NCBI GenBank assembly: GCA_045863555.1
Contig: BTUU01000001.1
Span: forward strand, 186,001 to 250,000
Source of the DNA: JACRLV01 sp045863555
Lineage (GTDB): Bacteria > Planctomycetota > Phycisphaerae > UBA1845 > Fen-1342
DNA: 64,000 nt
Direction: 5' to 3'
The notes under the pieces were generated by a model. That model saw only the letters and a list, made by a program, of their open reading frames with translations, was not told where the DNA came from and searched no databases. Below are positions 35,151 to 44,062 of this stretch, piece after piece (positions within the stretch are counted from its first letter, which is position 1; each line of letters opens with the position of its first letter). Position numbers and translations under genes: made by a program.

Positions 35151-36821
35151 CTATGGAGCCGCGACGGCTTGATCGGCGAGGCCAAGAGCGGACTCGGCAC
35201 CACCGGTGCGCGGAAATAGGCAAATTCGCTTGTATTGCTCGGCCGTCGACCCTCGCTGCCGGATCGCCCGGTGGTCCATTTCGACAAACGCGTTCCGGCT
35301 GACGCACTGAACTTGTAACGGACTTAGGCGAAATGACTTACGTCGAGACGCGTACTCCTCATTCTGCTGCCCGAGCGCCTGGTCCAATTCGGCCGCAAGT
35401 GCCGGCGGAACCTGACCCGCAACGTAAAGCCGGTAGTAGGGGGGCTCTGACCAGACGGGCCCGGCCACGAAATCGAATTCGGGTATCCGAAGCTGTTGAC
35501 AGGCCTGTCGAACCGCCTCGACAAGCTGGTTCTCCGTCAGTTTCTCACCCGCGACCGACGCGACCCGCCCGGCCCGATAGAGGAACTCGACCACCGGGGT
35601 CTGTTCGATGCGGCCCCTGACACGGATGACGTCATCGAGCCGGTATCGAACGAGTCCGGCATCGTTTGTAAGCACAACGGCGTATTCCCGGCCGGTTTCG
35701 AGTGCTTCTGCAGCCACCGTCTCGGGCTGGGTCTCCTCGACGTGCTCCGCAGGGATGAATTCGAAACAACTCGCCTGAAGGTCAAGCGGCCCGGCGGGGG
35801 TGCCGTCGTCGAGCGGGATGCTGACACGGCCCTCGCTCGCGAGCAACCCGACATCGCGAACCGGGATTGGGCCGTACCAGTCCGCAAGCCGGTTCAGGTA
35901 GTGTCCCATGCTCCCGCCGGTCCAGCACGCCAGAAACTCGAGCTTCCAATAGTCGCGGGGCCGCAACGCGCCCTCTCGCGCGCGGAGCCCCGCCAGCTCG
36001 GCCGCCCGCGCCGGGGCGGCGCGAAGTCCGGTAGCCAGGCGGCGGTGAAGCGCCGGGTCACCCACGCGACCGGCGTCGAGTGTTCCATCATGGATGTCGC
36101 GCAGCAGCGCCTCGGCGTTCTCATCAACGATCTGAGCGAGTCGGATCAGCGTCGCCGGGTTCGCGGTGACAGCGAATGCGACATCACGGACAAGCGCGAA
36201 CCGTGCCAGGCAGTACGCCCGCGCGATCGGATCGGCGACGAGCGCGAGGTCGGGCGTCCCGACGTAGTACCGGCGAACGATGCCCTTCTGCATCCGCGCC
36301 AGCAGCCCCGTGATCGCGCCCGCCGGCACCCCGGACGGGGTGATTCGCTCATCGTAGCGCCCGCTGCTCTGGAGGATGTCGCGCAGGATTGCACGCGGAT
36401 GGTCGGTCAGCATTTTCAGGCCGAACGTATTCCAGCCGCGACGATACTCTGAAACGAACGGCGTAGTGACCGGGATCAGTTTCTGCTTCGCCGTCGTGCC
36501 GCTGCTCGTCGCGAACATCTGGATCGTCACGCCCGGCGAAAACAGCGCCGCAAACTCGCCGGCGACGACCCGGTCCATCAGCGGCCGCATCTCCTCGTAC
36601 GTGACCAGCGGCACCGCCCGCCGAAGCTCCGCGAGCGAGCGGACGTTCCGAAGCCCGGCCTGCCGACCGAATTCGCTCTCCCGCACGGTCGCCAGTGCCC
36701 GAATCAGGGCCCGCCGCTGCACTTCGACGGGCCGGGAGAGATCGCCCAGAAACCCGCGGTAGACGCGGTTTGCGTGCCAGCGCGCAGCGCCGGCGAAGAT
36801 GTGGTCGAGGAACCTTGTCAT
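35151..36821 (-). CDS. GH3-family acyl-adenylate-forming protein
   Basis: A 556-residue member of the GH3 family, best known as plant auxin/jasmonate amido synthetases. The nucleotide-binding motif FATSSGTTAKQKLIPVT lies near residues 103-119. VVLTNDAGLVRYRLDDVIRV is the adenylate/hinge region, and the C-terminal FVEMDHRAIRQ follows. It should form acyl-AMP from a carboxylate and may couple it to an amino acid; the bacterial substrates are unknown. ATG 36821 has no Shine-Dalgarno sequence; a TATACT hexamer ends 8 nt before it, again suggesting a leaderless mRNA. Confidence 0.9.
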   Translation of the reverse strand: MTRFLDHIFAGAARWHANRVYRGFLGDLSRPVEVQRRALIRALATVRESEFGRQAGLRNVRSLAELRRAVPLVTYEEMRPLMDRVVAGEFAALFSPGVTIQMFATSSGTTAKQKLIPVTTPFVSEYRRGWNTFGLKMLTDHPRAILRDILQSSGRYDERITPSGVPAGAITGLLARMQKGIVRRYYVGTPDLALVADPIARAYCLARFALVRDVAFAVTANPATLIRLAQIVDENAEALLRDIHDGTLDAGRVGDPALHRRLATGLRAAPARAAELAGLRAREGALRPRDYWKLEFLACWTGGSMGHYLNRLADWYGPIPVRDVGLLASEGRVSIPLDDGTPAGPLDLQASCFEFIPAEHVEETQPETVAAEALETGREYAVVLTNDAGLVRYRLDDVIRVRGRIEQTPVVEFLYRAGRVASVAGEKLTENQLVEAVRQACQQLRIPEFDFVAGPVWSEPPYYRLYVAGQVPPALAAELDQALGQQNEEYASRRKSFRLSPLQVQCVSRNAFVEMDHRAIRQRGSTAEQYKRICLFPRTGGAESALGLADQAVAAP

Positions 36822-36829
36822 CGGCGGCG

Positions 36830-36835
36830 AGTATA
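36830..36835 (-). promoter_or_regulatory. Candidate -10 element with leaderless start
   Basis: On the minus strand GATATACTC is followed by the ATG of the GH3 gene after eight bases, the same geometry as at the thiolase gene. Confidence 0.45.
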
Positions 36836-36884
36836 TCCGCCCGTGCGCGGCGCAGCAGGAACTCGGCGACCGGCCTCGCGATCG

Positions 36885-37757
36885 TCAGCCGGCCGATCGA
36901 ATGTTGGCTTCCTTGAAGCGGTACTTGCCGTTCAGCTTGAAGTACGCGTCGCCGATCTGCTTGATCTTCGACTCGAGTTGCTTCGCACGCTGCTGCTCGG
37001 CCCGCCGCGTCGCCGCGCTGTCCGATCCGAGATCGAACGCCTCCGTCGCCCAGAGCACGATGTCGTCGCGCCGTTCCTGGATCCCGCACGGCACGCCGTT
37101 CTGAATCAGAAACGCGGCGGCATCCTCGGCCGCCTGTCGGTCGCGCGGCCGGAAGCACTGAATCTGCACGTACGAGCGCCCTTTCACCAGTTGCAGCGTC
37201 GGCTTGTTCTCCGGCGGCGTCGGCGTCAGTTTTTCCGGCTCAGGCTGCGGCGCGGTTTTGGGTTCCTCGCGTGGCTTGCCCGGCGCCGGCTCGCCTTCCG
37301 GTTGCGCCGGGTTTTTCGGAACGTTGATGGCGACGCGTTCGGGCTCGCGCAAACCCCGTGAGCCGGAATCGGAGGGTTTGCTGGCCGGCGAAATCGACTT
37401 GAGCAGGTTCGTCATTCCGGCGTCGCCGCCGCCGCGGTTCGGCTCGACTGGCGGGGATGCCGCGCCGGCGGAGTATCGGCCGACCTGGAACGCCACGATC
37501 AGAAGTACGATGAGCCCAACGCCGGCCCCCGCGAGCGTCGCGATGGAGAGCGAGAGATCCACGCGATTGCCGAGCATTCGCCACAGTTCGGGCCGTTGTG
37601 CACTGGGGGCAAACGTGCGCGGAGGCGGCGACGGCTCGATCGTTCCAACGGACGACTCGGGTTCCGCCGGACGAGGCCGCTGGGTGCGCCACTGCTGGCG
37701 ATTCTCCGCACGGCGACGGAGAACTTCGTACAAGACCGGCCGCGTTTTCTTCGACAT
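36885..37757 (-). CDS. Single-pass membrane protein with SPOR-like C-terminal domain
   Basis: A 290-residue protein: a basic cytoplasmic N-terminus (MSKKTRPVLYEVLRRRAENR), one TM helix (about 70-92, GAGVGLIVLLIVAFQVGRY), and a Pro/Glu-rich linker (about 120-185). The C-terminal domain begins GRSYVQIQCFRPRDRQAAED, shaped like a SPOR peptidoglycan-binding domain. That fits a division or wall-associated role, but the match is by layout only. ATG 37757 has GGAG upstream; the frame open to 37907 has no signal. It precedes the GH3 gene on the minus strand. Confidence 0.72.
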   Translation of the reverse strand: MSKKTRPVLYEVLRRRAENRQQWRTQRPRPAEPESSVGTIEPSPPPRTFAPSAQRPELWRMLGNRVDLSLSIATLAGAGVGLIVLLIVAFQVGRYSAGAASPPVEPNRGGGDAGMTNLLKSISPASKPSDSGSRGLREPERVAINVPKNPAQPEGEPAPGKPREEPKTAPQPEPEKLTPTPPENKPTLQLVKGRSYVQIQCFRPRDRQAAEDAAAFLIQNGVPCGIQERRDDIVLWATEAFDLGSDSAATRRAEQQRAKQLESKIKQIGDAYFKLNGKYRFKEANIRSAG

Positions 37758-37928
37758 CCTTGCCACTCCGATCCGCCCGGTCCGGCCGGGCGCGCCGGCA
37801 AACCCGGCCCGATTGTATCGCGCGTGTCCGCTGAGGACAGTCCAATACTGGACATCGGCAGAAATGGCCGATCCAATGCAGGCGCTTAAGTTCGGCGCCC
37901 GAAGCATCAGGGATCAGGGGAAGCAGCG

Positions 37929-38336
37929 ATGTTGGAAGATCTCAAGCCCGGCATGGCCTTTGAACTCGAGTTTGAAGTCGCGGAGTCGATGTGCCCGCAT
38001 TTCGACGGGACTCTCGTTCATCCCGTCTGCGCCACCTGGACCCTTTGTCACCATATGGAGGTCGCTGGGCGGAAGCTGCTCGCACCTTACCTCGCTCCAC
38101 ACGAAGAGGCGGTCGGGGCGCATATCTCGATCGACCATCGCGCCCCCGCGGTAATCGGCTCCGCCGTGCGCGTGCGAGCCGAGGTGACGCACGCGACCCA
38201 TCGACGGCTCGAGGCCACGGTGTCCGCGCACGCAGGTGAACGCCTCCTCGCGAGCGGCAAGTTTGTACAGATCATTCTCTCGAAAGAACGGCTCGCCGCG
38301 ATCCTCGATCACCTCGGTCCGGTTTCAAGCAGGTAA
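37929..38336 (+). CDS. Hotdog-fold thioesterase, FlK-like
   Basis: A 135-residue single hotdog domain resembling the fluoroacetyl-CoA thioesterase FlK family. It shows FDGTLVHPVCATWTLCHHME with a Glu, then VGAHISIDHRAPAVIGSAVR carrying the His expected in the active site, then VRAEVTHATHRRLEATV. It probably hydrolyses a small acyl-CoA; fluoroacetate specificity must not be assumed. It is on the plus strand alone, between two minus-strand genes. Confidence 0.85.
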   Translation: MLEDLKPGMAFELEFEVAESMCPHFDGTLVHPVCATWTLCHHMEVAGRKLLAPYLAPHEEAVGAHISIDHRAPAVIGSAVRVRAEVTHATHRRLEATVSAHAGERLLASGKFVQIILSKERLAAILDHLGPVSSR

Positions 38337-38418
38337 GGGCGGTTCGCCGGGGAAAAAGAGATTCCTCGCCCGGCCCCGCCCGTCCGGCATTCACGCGTCC
38401 AGCGAATGCAAAGAAGAA

Positions 38419-38450
38419 CCCCGGCCACGCAAGAATCCGCGCGACCGGGG
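38419..38450 (-). terminator. Hairpin after the fungalysin-like gene
   Basis: On the minus strand CCCCGG (38450-38445) pairs with CCGGGG (38424-38419), followed by TTCTTCTTTG, a partial T-tract. It lies 34 bp after the stop of the metallopeptidase. Confidence 0.55.
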
Positions 38451-38483
38451 CTGATGGTGATCAAGGATGCGATCGTCCGCGGC

Positions 38484-41264
38484 CTAGCAGCCGGAACCGA
38501 ACCGGTTGAGCAGTGCCGCGAGATCCTGGAGGTCAATGTCTCCGTCTGCGTCGCTGTCACCCATTTCGGCCGTGCCGCCGGTCGCGGTGCCGTAGTTGGC
38601 GAGCAGGATCGCCAGATCCTGGATGTCGATCGAGTTGTCGCCGTTCAGGTCGCCGGTGCAACCACCGCCACCGCAGGTCGGCGTGAAGACGCGAACGTCA
38701 TCGACGGCCGCCTCGATGTTCGAGTCGATCGCCAGGTCCGACGCGCTAAAGCGAATCCGGACCGTGGCGGTCGGCGTGACGAGATCGCGAACCCGGATCG
38801 ATCGGTAGTACCAGCCGCCGTTCGTCTGCGGGCCGGTGGGGCCGATCGTCTCGACATTCACCCAGTTCGTGCCATCGTTCGTGATCTCAACCACGAAGAT
38901 GTCCGCGTTATTGAACGGATACACCGAGTTGGAGTACCAGCGCCAGTACGCGATCTCCGCGTCCGGCTGGTCCGCCAGGTTGAGCACCGGGCTCGTCAGG
39001 ATCGTCGAGCCGAGATCGACGTCGTACGACGCGACCGACGGACCGGCCCGACCGTCCGTGACCCAGCAGAGCGTCCCGGCGCCGCCGGTGTGATCCGAGC
39101 CCGGCTGAGCCGACGTCGCCTGCGGCGCGGCCCGCTCCCAGATCCCCCGGTACGCATTTCCGGAGACCGTCCATCCGGTGTCGGTCTCGAAGTCGTCGAC
39201 CAGCACGTCGGTCGTGGAAACCACCGCCAGCGCGGGCACCGCGGCGTCAGGCGATCCCGTCGGATAGACGAGCGGCCCGGTTTCCGGAGTCGCGTACGTC
39301 AGGTAGTAGTTCATGCGCGTCCCGCACGGCTGCCCCGGGATCGCGGCTGAGTAAAGATTCTCCCCGGTAAGCGGCATGGGGATGGTCGTGTAAGCGCCGC
39401 CGTCGATGCTCACGAGCAGCCCTGTCGAGCCGGGCGTCACCGTGCTGGACCCCGGTTCGAGGCTCATCGATATCGTCGTCGGCGTGTCGGCCTCGAGAAT
39501 CGTCGGCAGACCGCTCGGAATCTCGAGAATGACCGGCGGAAGATTGGGGAACGGGATCAGGTGCGCAGTGAAGGCCGTGCGCAGCGGAGCAAAATTCGGC
39601 GTACCGTTTTCAAGATTCCCGTCGTTGTCGTCGACTGTGAGCACTTCGATCGCCGTAAGCGCGTGCGCCGAATTCGAGCCCTGACCGCCGCTCGAAATCT
39701 GGAGCCAGTCCACGAACAGCTGCCGCGCGTAGTCGAGCCCGGCCGGCTCACCCTGGAACGCGCCAAGTTGCTCGCGAATGTCCCGCCACGTCCCTCCCAG
39801 CAGCTCGCCGCAGCAGTGAAACTGCCCGCCGCAGCTCGGCGAACAAGGATAGGGATCCTCCGGTAGGCTCGGGTCATAATCGCGAATCGGCTGGCCCGTC
39901 GTGTAGAACTGGCGGGCGATCTGCGTCTCGTCATAGAGCAATACGGCGCAGCAATCGCTGAATCCCTCGCCGAACGCACCCTGCGCCAGCCCGAGGCGAT
40001 TGACGATGAAGTGGCCGTACTCGTGCGCCACGACCGTGCTGTACGCCGCGTTCACGCAGCCTCCGCCGGCCGAATAGAAGTTGATATTCGCACCGTCGAA
40101 GAACGCGTTGCACGTCCCGCTCACGTTGACCGTCGCGATGATCACCGAGTCCAGCCCGGTCCATGTCGTCCGGTCCCGTACGAAATTGTGAATCAGATCT
40201 GTGTGAATCAGCGCGTTCACCTGCGCCGTCGTCGTGACCGAAGGAGTCGGGTTGAATACCAGGTTTGCCGGCCCCGGAGGCGTGACGGACTGACTGATCG
40301 TCAGCTCCGCGCCCGATTGCGTGTTCACGTTTACCCACCGGCCGCTGCTGACGTTCGTCGTGAGCGTCACGTCGGTCGTGCCGCCGTGTGGAATCGTGAA
40401 GAACCCGTCGCGGTCGCAGAACGCATCCGCGCCGCCGCTGATTGCCACCCGGACTTCGGGAATGTTCAGGAGTTCCGGAGGATTTGCCGCAATGTCCGGC
40501 CGTGTGCCCGGCGACGCGTTGCCCCGCAGCGTGCCCGTGACATCGGTGTGCACAATCTCGTTTCGCGTCGCGACCAGCCGCCCGCTCGCCGCGTCGACGA
40601 AGAACGTCAACCGCTCGGGGCTGCTGAGGTCGCTCGACCCTCCGGTGAACTTCCACGTCCGTACGGGGTCGCCGAACCGGCCGGGGGCCAGGCCCATGTC
40701 CTCCGCCGTTCCCGCATAGACCACCAGCTCCGGAGCGTCCCAGACGTCGAGCTGCGCGTACTCGTCCAGCGAACGCACCCAGGCGACCGCTTCCTCGGCG
40801 GCATAGGCCATCGGAGCAAAACCGGTGCGGGGGGCCTCCGCGAACAGCCCCGCCACGTACGTAACCCGGCCGATGTCGTTGTTCACGAGGATTCGACCGA
40901 ACGTGTTCTCGACCGGCAGGCCCTCCATCCGCTGCTGATACATGCCGATCGTGAACCGGCCAGCACCCGACTCGTGGATCGATCGCGTGATCAACTGCAA
41001 CCCTGGTACCCCGAACGACTCGCTGTACGTGGCCCAGAATTCGTCGATCGCCGCTTGGGCGGTCGCGCCCGACGTCATCGGCTTCCCGTAGATCGCGCGG
41101 ATGCGCCCGTCGATCCAGTGCGCCTTCAGCCCCGGGTAATGTCCGAGCACCTCGCGCGCCGCCGTCGCGGCCGTCTCGACGGAGGGTGCGGGCGCGTCGC
41201 CGAACAAGAGTGGCGTGCAGAATGCTGCGACAAGACCGAGCCCGGCCGGAACGAATGATCGCAT
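38484..41264 (-). CDS. Secreted fungalysin-like (M36-type) metallopeptidase with dockerin-like tail
   Basis: A 926-residue secreted protease. The signal peptide is at residues 1-22. An FTP-like propeptide follows (about 80-240: ITRSIHESGAGRFTIGMYQQ, FVDAASGRLVATRNE). The zinc motif HEYGH is at 414-418 with a third ligand Glu433 in GEGFSD. Cys-rich loops and Ig/beta-sandwich domains (about 575-850) come next. The last 60 residues are two Asp-rich dockerin-like repeats (GDLNGDNSIDIQDLAILL and GDSDADGDIDLQDLAALL) ending in Cys. ATG 41264 has GGGAG 7 nt upstream. It should be an active extracellular peptidase. Confidence 0.9.
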   Translation of the reverse strand: MRSFVPAGLGLVAAFCTPLLFGDAPAPSVETAATAAREVLGHYPGLKAHWIDGRIRAIYGKPMTSGATAQAAIDEFWATYSESFGVPGLQLITRSIHESGAGRFTIGMYQQRMEGLPVENTFGRILVNNDIGRVTYVAGLFAEAPRTGFAPMAYAAEEAVAWVRSLDEYAQLDVWDAPELVVYAGTAEDMGLAPGRFGDPVRTWKFTGGSSDLSSPERLTFFVDAASGRLVATRNEIVHTDVTGTLRGNASPGTRPDIAANPPELLNIPEVRVAISGGADAFCDRDGFFTIPHGGTTDVTLTTNVSSGRWVNVNTQSGAELTISQSVTPPGPANLVFNPTPSVTTTAQVNALIHTDLIHNFVRDRTTWTGLDSVIIATVNVSGTCNAFFDGANINFYSAGGGCVNAAYSTVVAHEYGHFIVNRLGLAQGAFGEGFSDCCAVLLYDETQIARQFYTTGQPIRDYDPSLPEDPYPCSPSCGGQFHCCGELLGGTWRDIREQLGAFQGEPAGLDYARQLFVDWLQISSGGQGSNSAHALTAIEVLTVDDNDGNLENGTPNFAPLRTAFTAHLIPFPNLPPVILEIPSGLPTILEADTPTTISMSLEPGSSTVTPGSTGLLVSIDGGAYTTIPMPLTGENLYSAAIPGQPCGTRMNYYLTYATPETGPLVYPTGSPDAAVPALAVVSTTDVLVDDFETDTGWTVSGNAYRGIWERAAPQATSAQPGSDHTGGAGTLCWVTDGRAGPSVASYDVDLGSTILTSPVLNLADQPDAEIAYWRWYSNSVYPFNNADIFVVEITNDGTNWVNVETIGPTGPQTNGGWYYRSIRVRDLVTPTATVRIRFSASDLAIDSNIEAAVDDVRVFTPTCGGGGCTGDLNGDNSIDIQDLAILLANYGTATGGTAEMGDSDADGDIDLQDLAALLNRFGSGC

Positions 41265-41331
41265 GTGTGCTCCCAATGAAACCGTGGAATGAGCGGCGCG
41301 CCCCCAGACGACAACCGCACCGATAACCCCA

Positions 41332-41359
41332 ATCATAGCGGCTCATTCGCCCGGTTCCA
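41332..41359 (-). promoter_or_regulatory. Candidate promoter of the metallopeptidase gene
   Basis: On the minus strand TGGAAC (41354-41359), a 16-bp spacer and TATGAT (41332-41337) lie about 68 bp upstream of the start. The TGGAA hexamer and 16-bp spacer match the candidate tRNA-His promoter. Confidence 0.45.
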
Positions 41360-41418
41360 TCCCGATTTTTTGGATTCTCACGTGGGCTGCGGCCAATAAT
41401 CAGGGCCCGGAAAATCGC

Positions 41419-41450
41419 GGAGCCGATTCCGTCAGGGCGGAATCGGCTCC
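41419..41450 (-). terminator. 13-bp perfect hairpin after the 90-residue gene
   Basis: GGAGCCGATTCCG (41419-41431) pairs fully with CGGAATCGGCTCC (41438-41450) around loop TCAGGG. On the minus strand it is followed by GCGATTTTCC, a short T run. It lies 25 bp after the stop at 41476. Confidence 0.8.
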
Positions 41451-41475
41451 GGAGGAGGGGAGGAAAGGGGAATCG

Positions 41476-41748
41476 TCAGGCCGCGGAGCGGACCGTCATG
41501 TCGCGTACGCTCCAGCCGTCGTCCGTCGCTTCGATACGGACGAACGCCGAGCGGGTGATCCTCGAGACGCCGCAGCTTTCGCTCCACCAGTTCACGCGAA
41601 CGAAGCTCACGCGACCGGTCGTCCACAGATGCCGCACGTCAATCCGGCTCGGGTGTTCGAAATAGTGGTTCGCGATCACCTTCCGCAGCATTTCGGCGCT
41701 CGGTTCGAGTTCGATCGCTTCCATCTCCCAGATCGCTTCGGCGTTCAT
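41476..41748 (-). CDS. Hypothetical protein, 90 residues
   Basis: A short soluble protein starting MNAEAIWEMEAIELEPSAEM with a mixed alpha/beta composition and VSFVRVNWWSESCGVSRIT in the middle. It has no signal peptide, membrane segment or recognised motif. ATG 41748 has GGAGG 8 nt upstream, and a strong hairpin follows its stop, so it looks like a real monocistronic gene. The aromatic-rich second half may be a small binding domain. Confidence 0.7.
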   Translation of the reverse strand: MNAEAIWEMEAIELEPSAEMLRKVIANHYFEHPSRIDVRHLWTTGRVSFVRVNWWSESCGVSRITRSAFVRIEATDDGWSVRDMTVRSAA

Positions 41749-41949
41749 CGTTCGATCCTCCGCTGGGCGCTCACGGATCCGCCCGTCCGGGTCCGGCCGG
41801 GCATATCCGACATTGAGTAGACGCACGATTCGCCGATCTGATTCAGGGTTGCGCAAATTTCTGCCAGATTCTCCCGGCCGGCCGCGCAGGCCCCGCGCGT
41901 TCCGGGGCGGGCTTCAACCGCAATCCCTCTGCCCGCCGAAGCCTTTGTC

Positions 41950-43005
41950 ATGAAAACCGCTCTCATCACCGGGATCACGGGGCAGGACGGGTCCTATCTC
42001 ACCGACCTGCTCCTCGCCAGGGGCTACACCGTTCATGGGATCATCCGGCGTTCAAGCACTTTCAATACCGACCGGATCGACGAGCACTACCGCGATCCGC
42101 ACGACTCAAAAGCCCGGCTTTTTCTCCACTACGGCGATCTTTCCGACGGAACCAGCCTGCGACGGATCCTCGAGGAGGTCCGTCCGGAAGAGATTTACAA
42201 CCTCGGCGCACAGTCGCACGTCATGGTCTCCTTCCAGCAGCCCGAATACACGGCCGACATCGTCGCGACCGGCACGCTTCGCCTGCTGGAGTGCATCCGC
42301 GATTATCAGTCACACTCCGGCCGGTCCGTAAAGGTCTATCAGGCCGGATCTTCCGAGATGTTCGGTTCGACGCCCCCGCCGCAGTGCGAGGCGAGCCGCT
42401 TCTCGCCCCGCAGCCCCTACGGCGTGGCCAAGGTTGCGGCCTACCACTATGCGGTGAACTACCGGGAGGCGTACGGCCTCTTCATCTCGAACGGAATTCT
42501 CTTCAACCACGAATCGCCGCGGCGGGGGGAGACCTTTGTGACCCGGAAGATCACCCGGGCGGTCGGTCGCATCAAGCTGGGGCTTGCCCGAAGCGTCTAC
42601 CTGGGCAACCTCGGGGCGAAACGCGACTGGGGCTACGCCGGCGACTACGCCGAGGCGATGTGGCGGATGCTCCAGCAGGACGAACCCGGCGACTATGTAA
42701 TCGCGACCGGGGAGGCGCACACGGTCGGGGAATTCTGCGAGGCGGCGTTCGGGCATGTCGGGCTCGACTGGCGCGAACACGTGAAGCTCGATCCGCGGTA
42801 CCTCCGTCCGGCGGAGGTGACGCATCTCTGCGGCGACGCGGCCAAGGCGCGGCGGGAGCTGGACTGGCGGCCGAGCGTGGGGTTCGAGGAGCTGGTGCAG
42901 GTGATGGTCGACCACGATGTCGAGCTGGCGCGGCAGGAGCGGACGTTGCGCGATGCAGGACATGACGTCGTGCGGCTGCGCGCGGTGGCGCATGCAACTG
43001 CATGA
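41950..43005 (+). CDS. gmd: GDP-mannose 4,6-dehydratase
   Basis: A 351-residue SDR enzyme that converts GDP-mannose to GDP-4-keto-6-deoxymannose, the first step to GDP-L-fucose or GDP-rhamnose. The NADP-binding motif is TGITGQDGSYL (7-17), the RRSSTFNTDRI loop follows, then YNLGAQSHV, the catalytic region AGSSEMFG, and YGVAK with the Tyr-Lys pair. FNHESPRRGETFVTRKI is diagnostic of Gmd. Its end overlaps the fcl start by 14 bp. Confidence 0.97.
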   Translation: MKTALITGITGQDGSYLTDLLLARGYTVHGIIRRSSTFNTDRIDEHYRDPHDSKARLFLHYGDLSDGTSLRRILEEVRPEEIYNLGAQSHVMVSFQQPEYTADIVATGTLRLLECIRDYQSHSGRSVKVYQAGSSEMFGSTPPPQCEASRFSPRSPYGVAKVAAYHYAVNYREAYGLFISNGILFNHESPRRGETFVTRKITRAVGRIKLGLARSVYLGNLGAKRDWGYAGDYAEAMWRMLQQDEPGDYVIATGEAHTVGEFCEAAFGHVGLDWREHVKLDPRYLRPAEVTHLCGDAAKARRELDWRPSVGFEELVQVMVDHDVELARQERTLRDAGHDVVRLRAVAHATA

Positions 43006-44005
43006 CCGGGTTTTCGTTGCGGGGCATCGCGGGCTGGTCGGTTCGGCAATCGTCCGCCGGCTCGCGGCCGACGGGTTTTCAAACCTGATACTCCGTACGC
43101 GGGAGTCGCTTGATCTGCGCGATCGCGGCGCCGTCGACCGGTTCTTCGCGGCGACGCGGCCGCAGTTCGTATTCCTCGCGGCGGCGACGGTGGGGGGGAT
43201 TCATGCGAACGATTCGCGCGGCGGCGAGTTCATCCGCGACAACCTGCTGATCCAGACGCACGTCATCGACGCGGCGCATCGATTCGGGGCGTCGAAGCTC
43301 CTGTTCCTGGGCTCGTCGTGCATCTACCCGCGCAGCGCGGAGCAGCCGATCCGCGAGGAGTCGCTGCTGACGGGGCCGCTGGAGCCCACGAACGCACCGT
43401 ACGCGGTCGCGAAGATCGCGGGCATCCAAATGTGCCAGGCATATCGGCGGCAGTACGGTTTTGACGCGATCTGCGCGATGCCGGCGAATCTCTACGGCCC
43501 GGGCGACAATTTTGACCTTGAACAATCACACGTGCTGCCGGCGCTGATTCGCAAGTTCCATGATGCGCGCGAGGCGGGGGCGGCGAGCGTGACGTTGTGG
43601 GGGACGGGCGAGCCGCGGCGGGAGTTCCTGCACGTCGACGATCTGGCGGATGCGGCGGTGATGCTGTTGCGCGAGTATTCGGACGAGCGGATCGTGAACG
43701 TGGGCACGGGCGAGGAAGTGCGGATTCGTGATCTGGCGGCGATGATCGCCGAGGTCGTCGGGTACCGCGGCGAGATTGCGTTTGACCGGGGGCGGCCGGA
43801 CGGCGTGCCGCGGAAGGTGCTGGACATCTCGCGCATCACAGGGCTCGGCTGGAAGGCGCGTATCGGGCTGATGGACGGGCTGCGGCGGACGCATGCGTGG
43901 TACTGTGACGCGCGGACGAACGGGGGCCTGGTCCGCGGTCTCCCGGCCGCCGAATTCGTCCCCACGCGCGGTGACGATTCGCACGCCCTGAACGACGGCT
44001 ACTGA
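42992..44005 (+). CDS. fcl: GDP-L-fucose synthase
   Basis: A 337-residue SDR epimerase-reductase that finishes GDP-L-fucose synthesis. Motifs are VAGHRGLVGSAIVRRL, FLAAATVGGIHAN, LFLGSSCIYP, YAVAKIAGIQMCQAYRRQYG (Tyr/Lys) and ANLYGPGDNFDLEQSHV. ATG 42992 lies within the end of gmd; the frame is open from 42917, but this start matches the family. The gene pair supplies fucose for surface polysaccharide or glycoprotein. Confidence 0.96.
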   Translation: MQLHDRVFVAGHRGLVGSAIVRRLAADGFSNLILRTRESLDLRDRGAVDRFFAATRPQFVFLAAATVGGIHANDSRGGEFIRDNLLIQTHVIDAAHRFGASKLLFLGSSCIYPRSAEQPIREESLLTGPLEPTNAPYAVAKIAGIQMCQAYRRQYGFDAICAMPANLYGPGDNFDLEQSHVLPALIRKFHDAREAGAASVTLWGTGEPRREFLHVDDLADAAVMLLREYSDERIVNVGTGEEVRIRDLAAMIAEVVGYRGEIAFDRGRPDGVPRKVLDISRITGLGWKARIGLMDGLRRTHAWYCDARTNGGLVRGLPAAEFVPTRGDDSHALNDGY

Positions 44006-44062
44006 GGCTCGCGATCCTCCGTTACTATCTACCGTTTGCGATTTTTCGGAAGGAGCCACCGC

